A DNA stretch of 64,000 nt from Zea mays (lineage: Eukaryota > Streptophyta > Magnoliopsida > Poales > Poaceae): NCBI RefSeq assembly GCF_902167145.1, contig NC_050098.1, positions 135,172,207-135,236,206 on the forward strand, given 5' to 3'. This document shows, one piece after another, positions 56,859-64,000 of the stretch. The stretch's first letter is position 1, and each line of letters starts with the position of its first letter. The translations under genes were made by a program, and so were the position numbers. The notes under the pieces were generated by a model. It saw only the letters and a program-made list of their open reading frames with translations. It did not search any database and had not been told where the DNA came from.

Positions 56859-59800
56859 TTACGTACCAGCTTCCTTAGGTAGGCAATCGGGGAAGTTGGA
56901 TCTCAAGAATTCCTCGGTTTCCCAAGTAGCTTCTTCCTCTGAGTGGTTACTCCACTGGACCTTGTACATCTTGATCGATTTAGCCCGAGTTGATCTTTCT
57001 TTGCAATCCAGAATCTTGGAAGGGTACTCTTGGTACGATAGATCTGGCTCTATCTCCAATTCTGGCTCTGCTATGATCTCGGTCGGCAATCGAACACACT
57101 TCTTCAACTGAGATACATGGAACACACTGTGAATGGCAGACATTTTTGAAGGTAACTTCAGCTTATATGCCACGGGTCCACATGCTTCTATGATCTCATA
57201 AGGTCCAATGTAACGAGGGGCTAGCTTGCCTTTGATCCCAAACCTCTGCACTCCCTTGGTGGGTGATACCTTGAGGTATACAAAACTTCCCACCTCGAAC
57301 TGGAGAGGTTTTCTTCTTCTCTCATGGTAACTCTTCTGCCTGGCCTGAGCAGCTTCTAGATTTTCCTGATTAGTTTGACCTTCCTTTCGGCTTCAGTCAC
57401 TAAGTCAGGTCCAAAAACTTCTATTTCTCCAGGTTGAGACCAAATGAGTGGTGTCCTGCACCTTCTTCCATAGAGAGCTTCGAAAGGTGCCATCCTTAGG
57501 CTGGATTGATAACTGTTGTTATAAGCAAACTCTGCCAAGCAGAGGTGCTTATCCCAGTTCTTGCCACAATCGATTGCACAAGCTCTCAGCATGTCCTCCA
57601 GGATTTGGTTTACCCTTTCCGTCTGACCATCGGTCTGTGGGTGGTAAGCTGAACTTCTGATTAGCTTGGTTCCCAAAGACTCCTGCAATTGTTCCCAAAA
57701 TCTGGCAACAAATTGGGCTCCTCGGTCAGAAACAATGGTCCAAGGTAATCCGTGCAAAGACACGATCCGGTCAATATACAATTCTGCATACTTCTGAGCC
57801 TTATCAGTGGTGTGCACAGGAAGAAAATGTGCCACTTTCGTCAGTCGGTCCACAATAACCCAAATCGAATCATGATGACGAGAGGTGCTGGGCAGACCCA
57901 CAATGAAATCCATGCTGATGTCATCCCATTTCCACGAAGGTATAGATAGGGGTTGCAAAGCTCCAGCTGATTTCAAGTGGCTTGCCTTTATCCTCTGACA
58001 GGTGTTACATTCTGATACATACTGGGCTATCTCCCTCTTCATTCTGGTCCACCAATACAAAGGCTTCAGATCATGGTACATTTTGGTGCTCCCGGGATGC
58101 ATAGAGAATTTGGAGAGATGAGCCTCATCCAAGATTTTCCTCTTGAGGTCCTGGTTTTTAGGAATCACCAATCTGCTTTTGAACCATAACACACCCTTTT
58201 CATCTTGGCGAAAACAATTATACTTCTCAACCTTCTGATGGAGATTCTTCTTGATAATCTGCACTCCCTTGTCACGGAGCTGGGCCATGATAATCTGGTC
58301 TTGCAAAGTTGGCTCAACAGAAATGTGAGACAAAGAACCAGAAGGAATCACTTCAATTTGCATCTTGCTCAACTCATCACACAAGGTGTTAATGCGAGAA
58401 TCCATCAGAATACAATTAAATTGCAACTTCCGACTCAAGGCATCTACTACCACATTGGCCTTTCCTGGGTGATAGTGTACCTCTAGGTCATAATCCTTGA
58501 TCAGCTCTAGCCATCTTCTCTGCCTCATGTTGAGATCAGCCTGAGTAAAGATGTACTTAAGGCTCTTATGATCAGTGACGATGTTGTAGTGGGTTCCCAT
58601 TAAATAGTGCCTCCACATTTTTAATGCATGAACCACTGCTGCCAACTCGAGGTCATGAGTGGGATAATTTTGCTCATGAGGCCTGAGTGCTCTTGAGGCA
58701 TAAGTGATGACTCGGTTGTCTTGCATCAAAACACAACCTAGCCCAGTGCCAGAGGCATCGCAATACACATCGAAAGACTTGTTGTTGTCGAGTTGCGCTA
58801 ATACTGGTGCTGTGGTTAGATGCTGCCTTAATGCATGGAAGGCATCTTCGCACTTCTGACTCCAGACAAACTTGGCTTCTTTCTTCAGCAACTTAGTTAT
58901 AGGCTTCGCAATTCGAGAGAAATCCGGAATAAATCTTCGGTAATAACCAGCTAATCCCAGAAAACTCCGAATCTGACGGACAGTCGTTGGTGGCTTCTAG
59001 TTCATCACCTCTTGCACTTTATCAGGATCAACAGCTATTCCTTCCTGAGAGATAGTGTGACCCAAGAATTTGATTTCCTTTAGCCAAAAATCACACTTGG
59101 ATAACTTGGCATAAAGGTGGTGCTCTCGCAGACGTTGAAGCACTACATGCAAATGCCCGACATGTTCTTCTTCGTTCTTTGAGTACACCAAAATATCATC
59201 GATGAAAACCACTACGAACTTGTCCAATTCAGGCATGAAAACAGAATTCATCAGATACATGAAATATGCTGGTGCATTTGTCAGCCCGAATGACATCACC
59301 AAAAATTCATATAGCCCATATCTGGTTGAGAATGCCGTCTTCGGAATATCGCTCGCTCGTATCTTGATCTGATGGTAGCCGGAGCGAAGGTCTATTTTGG
59401 AAAACACCTTGGCCCCGACCAACTGGTCAAAAAGAACATCAATACGAGGCAAAGGATACTTGTTCTTGATAGTTACCGCATTAAGAGGGCGGTAATCTAT
59501 ACACAGCCTCAAGCTTTCATCCTTCTTCTTTACAAACAGTGTTGGACATCCCCAAGGCGAAGTACTTGGGCGAATAAATCCCTTATCCAGCAACTCTTGC
59601 AATTGCTTCTTCAATTCTGCCAACTCAGCGGGTGGCATTCGGTAGGGCCTCTTGGAAATTGGGGTCGTTCCTGGTTGCAACTTGATGGCAAATTCAATAT
59701 CCCGGTCTGGTGGCATTCCTGGCAATTCATCAGGAAAGACATCTGCATACTCACAGACCACTGGGATCTTCTTCAGAGGTAACTCCGTCATAGAGAAAGC

Positions 59801-61282
59801 ACATGACTGAGTAGAACCTTGACTAGGCAGAATTAAGGTAAAGTTCCCGCAGAACGGAGAATTAACTTCCACGATACGGCTGGCTACATCAAGCACAACT
59901 TGGTGCAAGGTCATCCAATTAGCTCCCAGAATAATGTCCACATTTTCCAAACCCAACACAAGAAGAGTGGTTTTGACAATGTGGCTCCCCAGTTGAATAG
60001 GCACACTTTGGTTTAATTGATTAGTTGAAATTTTACCCCCAGGTGTGACTATCAAGAATGACCCTTTTGAGTGAGAGAATGGCAGTTCACATTTAGCACT
60101 GAACTTCTGGCTAATGAAACTATGAAATGCACCAGAATCAAACAGAATTAAAGCAGGTTGATTATAAACTGAAAAGATACCGGTCATGATAGGAGCTCCC
60201 TCAGGTACTTCCTCCAGAGTAGTGAAGTTGAGCTTCCCTTGCCTGACTTGTACCTTCTGCTTTCTTCCCTTGTCTTGATTTGGTGCTGGCATCTGCCTCT
60301 GCTGGTTCCTGGGACAATTCTTGGCATAGTGGCCCACATTGCCACAAGTGAAACACTTGTTCCCATTGCCCTGGCAGAACTGCTGCTGCGGAGGCTGATT
60401 GTTCCTTGGAGCGGGAGCTGGAAAGTGGTTGGGTGCCGGCTGCTGCTGCTGAGGTGGCCTGATCACCCATCTGCCTGCCTGCTGCTGGAAACCCCTGCTC
60501 TGATTGTGAGAAACAATCCGGAACCTCTGAGCCTGAGCGAATGGTGCTGCCATTGGTGCCTTTCTCTTCTTCTCTGCCCGGTGAGCTACAATGCAATCCT
60601 CCTAGGAGATGGCCATGTTGACCAACTTATTGAAGCTATCAGCCCGAACAATGTTGAGTCGTTCCCGCAGCTCGGTATTAAGACCCCTGCGGAAGCGGTC
60701 TCTCTTCTTTTCATCAGAATCAGCATGGTACCCTGCATACTGGCATAAGTCGTTGAAGGCTTGCGCATACTGCAGTACCGTGCGGGTTCCTTGATTAAGG
60801 GCCAGAAATTCATTCAGCTTCCGATCAAGAATGCCAGCTGGGATGTGGTGTCCTCTGAAAGTAGTCTTGAATTCCTCCCAAGACACTTCCTGATCAGCGG
60901 GGAGCATAGCACGAAAGTGGTCCCACCAAGTCCGAGCAGGGCCGCGAAGCTGCTGTGCGGCGAAGCGAGCCTTGGCTTCATCAGGGCAGTCTCCCGTGAG
61001 GAGGGGAAACTTGGACTCGACGACGCGAAGCCACACGTCGGCGTCCAACGGATCCTCTGCCTTGGTGAACAAGGGTGGCTGCATGCTCAGAAACTCCTGG
61101 TAGGTTGCCATTGCCGGAGGTCGCTGATGCTGGCCTCCACCATGCTGCTAAGGGTGGGGCTGGCGCTGCAAGAGTTGTCGTAGAATCTCATTCTGCTGGG
61201 CCATCAGCTCCTGCACTGTGGGAGCTGGAGGAGGTGGCGGGGGAACCTGCTCGTTGTGCCCGTGACGCTGCCTAGCTGCCAT
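56859..61282 (-). pseudogene. gag-pol: D gag-pol polyprotein (chromovirus), three TAGs and one frameshift
   Basis: Starts at ATG 61282 ('MAARQRHGHNEQVPPPPPP'), directly after acceptor-like 'ctctgtttttag'. Gag core ('DADVWLRVVESKF'), zinc knuckle '[14 protein letters not shown]' (about 60352-60311), protease '[10 protein letters not shown]' with Phe where Ser or Thr is usual, reverse transcriptase 'FIDDILVYS' (first Asp at 59200, residue 695), RNase H 'VYCDASGTGLGCV', integrase 'MDFIVGLP', 'SDRGAQF' and '[11 protein letters not shown]', then a chromodomain ('EEEATWETEEFL'). Breaks are TAG at 61150, TAG at 60604, TAG for Trp at 58999 and a one-base loss near 57375, after which the frame resumes to the stop at 56859. 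Confidence 0.9.
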
Positions 61283-61542
61283 CTAAAAACAGAGATTGCC
61301 TCCATTGTTATCCCATCTCACAGTTTCGAACGACAAGATATCATCTCAGATGGAAAAAGAAAATGCCATAATCATAATATTAGGTTCGAAACGAAGATAA
61401 CATGGTGACAAACATCCCACAGATTTCAAAAGTTCACAGGGTTACATCGATCAGGGGAAAGTACCCGTAAGCCTAGTCCAAAATCTGATATTAACTAAGC
61501 TTGCACAGGTTTCTATCCGCCTAAAAGTGTCAAAGTGACTAC
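61283..61542 (-). other. D spacer between extra ORF and gag
   Basis: Non-coding 260 bp on the minus strand between the extra ORF stop and the gag ATG, ending in an acceptor-like polypyrimidine-AG. It corresponds to B's spacer at 30393-30796. Confidence 0.55.
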
Positions 61543-62418
61543 TTAACCCTGAGCGGTGGAAGCGACACTGGATACGGGTGAAGGAGGCATCACGGAGGTA
61601 GTCCCATGGGCACCAGGGGCTGGTCCTAGCTCCTCGGGAGCCTCTTCTCCCTCGCTTCCGGCTTCATTGGCCTCCATCTCCAGGTGGTGCATGTCTAGGT
61701 GGTCATTTGCTTCTTCGAGTTCCCTTTGCACATCGTGGAGCTGGTTCTCCAAGACATCAATAGTGTTGTCCCGGATCTCCACCTGCTGCTCCAAGATGGT
61801 AATGCGCTGGCTCAGCCTCTCCACCTGCAGATCCTTCTCTACCAACTCAGTGGATAGATCGACCACAAAATCTTCTCGACTGTCGAGAGTGAGCTTGGCG
61901 GTTTGAGCGGTGTTAGCAAGGAGTGCCATAGCATCGCTCTGAAGGGCCTGAAGGCGGTACAGCGCACTCATGCACTGAACGGTGACCCTCCCAACCAAGT
62001 CAGGATACATCGCCCACACATCCTTCACATGGCTCACGCGGTTACACCACATAGGATCATCCTTCTTCTCAGCAGGGAAGAGTCCCAAGGGGTGCATCAC
62101 CATCTCCAGGGGATGGTAGCCACAGAAAGTCGTCAGAGTCTTCATGGCTGCTGCTTCAACGGTGTCGTCCGTCCTGAGTCCAATTGTCTCGGAATCAAGA
62201 GAACGCCAACCCGGCTGAAGGGGATGAGCCTCCAAAGTCAGCCAGACCCGACAATGAGGTACCTGATGCTCCTCATACAACTGCACCGTGTACAAAGGGG
62301 GCGTAGGGTAACCGGTGGAGTTAAGCACTTCCCACAAGATGGAAGGAAAGCCATCGCGAGAAAGGAAGTCAGAACTGAAACGAGTGTCTCCTCCACTGGC
62401 GGGGGTGGGTGAATTCAT
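61543..62418 (-). CDS. Extra 5' ORF of chromovirus D, coiled-coil protein
   Basis: This is a 291-aa protein of unknown function between PBS and gag, in the same place as B's extra ORF. Its frame is intact. N-terminal residues 1-190 look globular ('WLTLEAHPLQPGWR', 'MVMHPLGLFPAEKKDDPMW'). Residues about 195-255 form a heptad-rich coiled coil, and the tail is acidic and Pro/Ala-rich. It lacks the H3-like start of B's protein ('MNSPTPASGG'). Shared with B are an Ala-rich helix, a Cys/Tyr/His motif, an 'YP' or 'FP' turn and a 'TV' segment in the same order, so distant homology is likely but not certain. The ATG directly follows 'gattcccttccgcag', an acceptor-like sequence. Confidence 0.7.
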   Translation of the reverse strand: MNSPTPASGGDTRFSSDFLSRDGFPSILWEVLNSTGYPTPPLYTVQLYEEHQVPHCRVWLTLEAHPLQPGWRSLDSETIGLRTDDTVEAAAMKTLTTFCGYHPLEMVMHPLGLFPAEKKDDPMWCNRVSHVKDVWAMYPDLVGRVTVQCMSALYRLQALQSDAMALLANTAQTAKLTLDSREDFVVDLSTELVEKDLQVERLSQRITILEQQVEIRDNTIDVLENQLHDVQRELEEANDHLDMHHLEMEANEAGSEGEEAPEELGPAPGAHGTTSVMPPSPVSSVASTAQG

Positions 62419-62795
62419 CTGCGGAAGGGAATCAAAGTTAAAGATTATGGTGGAAGGAAAAAAGAAAAAGAGAGCCCGGATGGTTTTAAAGAAGGTGGGT
62501 TAGCTCAAGTTTTTTTTAATTCCTCTTTGTGTTTATAATGCATGCATGCTGAAAGTAACGTTGCCTCTCCAACAATAGGGTGCTTTTAGGGCATCCTTAA
62601 AAAACATAAGTGCTGGCCCACGGGGCCTAATTAATTAGCCACCTATTTCTCCCTCTATGCCTATGGCCTTTCGTCCTAGGTCTAACGGTCTAGTCCTGAC
62701 GATCCGTAGCAGTTTCTAGGAAAGTTTTAGATTTTTGAAAATGGTATTCATGGTTTATTGTCCTTCTCTGTGGTGGAATTTGCTCCGATACCAGC
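62419..62795 (-). other. D leader with primer-binding site
   Basis: Minus-strand leader between 5' LTR and extra ORF. The PBS TGGTATCGGAGC (62793-62782) lies two bases inside the LTR boundary and matches the initiator Met tRNA complement. No ORF of note. A donor site for the proposed splicing would be expected here or in the LTR. Confidence 0.8.
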
Positions 62796-64000
62796 TGTGG
62801 CAGAACCACCCGAATTATTCCAGCTTAAGTGCCTAAGTCACGCCTCAGGGGCCGTAACACACTTAAATCGGAATAACCCGTCAGTCCCTCAGATCTAGTC
62901 TGATAGAGCCACTTAACCAGGATCAAATTCCACAGTCTCACTCGAAGGTGAGTCACAGAAGAAATACAATAAAACAGGAAACCTCAAATTAAGTGCTGAA
63001 TTATTACATAGATCAGAGTTTTTGAGTAGCAAATAAGAGTTCACAAAATAAAGTGCAGCGGATAATCGATGTCGTCGGTATCGAGGAAATGGGCAAGGCC
63101 TAGCCCACTACTCCTCGTGCTCCTCTCCTGCCGGAGCAACATCCCACTCGACCGTCCAACCCGGTGGCAGGGTGGTAGGCCAAGTCACACCATCAACCAT
63201 TTCCTGAATTGTACCTACAAAAATTATGCCACAAACAAGGCTGAGTATACTAATACTCAGCTAGACTTAACCGGTGTGAGGAGTCTACTCCTCTACCTCT
63301 AGACTATGCAGCTGTTTGGCTGAGGGGTTTGGTTTGCCAAAAGCACTAGCTCTTTCTAAAATCAATTTTTAGCTTTTCAAATTTCTATCCTCATTAACTT
63401 AACTAGATTTGCTCCTTCTAAGCATACATGGTAACAAGCATTTAGTTCAATCAACAAATTATCTCATGTAACCTCATTTCACTTCTTACTCGATGCAGTA
63501 CAAGGGGTCAAGCAGTCTCATTAGCTGCGAGAAGCAGACGATTCGAATCGAGTTTTATCCTTGCAAGGTAAACCTAAACACACGGCATGTCAGGGTACTC
63601 TGACCCCACACATGACAACTGTCCCCATCGATTCCCCGTTCGCGTCCAGGCCTCACCGCCTTGGCATACAATGCTCCACTGACCCCGGCTGCCGCCGTGC
63701 AGTGACTGCACTTGTACCCACCATAGCTAGCATGGGAGACCCAGTCTCAGGTCGCATGAGGGATAAAGTCCGCGCCCGGCTTCACTCAGGTACTAGGTTT
63801 ACCGGTTACCATTTTTCCCGGCATGTGCTTAGTACGTTCAAAAGCTTGACTCAGGTATCCACACATTAATCCTTAATTCCTTTTTCCCGTCTCATGGTCA
63901 AGGCATCCTCCCTAGATCCAAGTCCATAGACCAACATAGATCCCGTTATCAAGATGAATACAATCAATTCCTGACCTCGCGCGAGTGCTAGAAAAATCAC
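62796..64000 (-). repeat. D 5' LTR (partial, runs off window)
   Basis: Matches 40820-42030 over its full visible length with about 20 differences, including a cluster near 63883-63890. The ORFs here (63069-63302, 63561-63869) recur in the 3' LTR and are LTR sequence. Confidence 0.9.

Larger units (their letters stand above)
40820..64000 (-). mobile_element. Element D: Tekay-clade chromovirus with extra 5' ORF, 5' LTR cut by window edge
   Basis: Minus-strand gypsy element. The 3' LTR is 40820-45516, the 5' LTR begins at 62796 and runs off the window. The order on the minus strand is PBS, extra ORF, gag-pol with chromodomain, 3' UTR (interrupted by the Huck-type LTR with TSD agaag), polypurine tract, LTR. 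The 1205 bp of the LTR pair visible in both copies differ at roughly 20 sites by eye. The left flank 'caaac' (40815-40819) should recur beyond the right edge. Confidence 0.9.

Overview
The window is intergenic DNA from a large grass genome, almost certainly maize (Zea). It consists of nested LTR retrotransposons, and I find no host gene. The families fit maize: Ji/Opie-type Sireviruses (Ty1/copia), Tekay-clade chromoviruses (Ty3/gypsy with a C-terminal chromodomain), two Tat-lineage elements of the cinful-zeon type, and a Huck-type solo LTR. Family names rest on recalled family features, not on a search. The boundaries are read from TG...CA ends, paired LTRs, primer-binding sites, polypurine tracts and target-site duplications (TSDs).

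Layout, left to right. (A) 1-3712: 3' end and 3' LTR of a chromovirus, inserted into the gag of Sirevirus C1. (C1) 3713-18231: degraded Sirevirus, split at codon phase 0 by Z. (Z) 5806-13152, minus strand, TSD catgt: Tat element with gag but no pol, plus an antisense gene. (F) 18232-20043: right part of a chromovirus LTR, cut by C1 and itself lying in C2. (C2) 20044-24258: 3' half of a second Sirevirus. 24259-25154: unassigned. (C3) 25155-40819: Sirevirus-like element with no gag-pol, its LTR split inside the TATA box by B. (B) 25962-38338, TSD gctat: complete chromovirus with an extra 5' ORF and a nearly intact gag-pol. (D) 40820-64000, minus strand: chromovirus with an extra 5' ORF, its 5' LTR running off the right edge. 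Inside D's 3' untranslated region lies a Huck-type solo LTR (45669-56754, TSD agaag), and inside that lies E (45726-55206, TSD acccc): a Tat element with pol but no gag, plus an antisense gene.

How the parts relate. Z carries gag without pol and E carries pol without gag, so together they hold the full complement of one lineage. Both also carry, on the strand opposite to gag/pol, a gene with its own TATA box and two small introns at corresponding positions. Both chromoviruses with visible 5' regions (B and D) carry an extra ORF between PBS and gag. In both, the extra ORF and gag each start at an ATG directly after a splice-acceptor-like AG. B's extra protein begins with a histone H3-tail-like sequence, while B's polymerase ends in a chromodomain.

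Relative ages, from LTR pairs compared by eye: E is youngest (about 2 differences in 596 bp), then Z (about 8 in 672), then D and B (about 1.7-1.8 percent over the parts compared). Most premature stops are TAG at former CAG or TGG codons, consistent with deamination of methylated cytosines at CHG sites. No CRISPR array, bacterial feature, tRNA gene or complete rRNA gene was seen.
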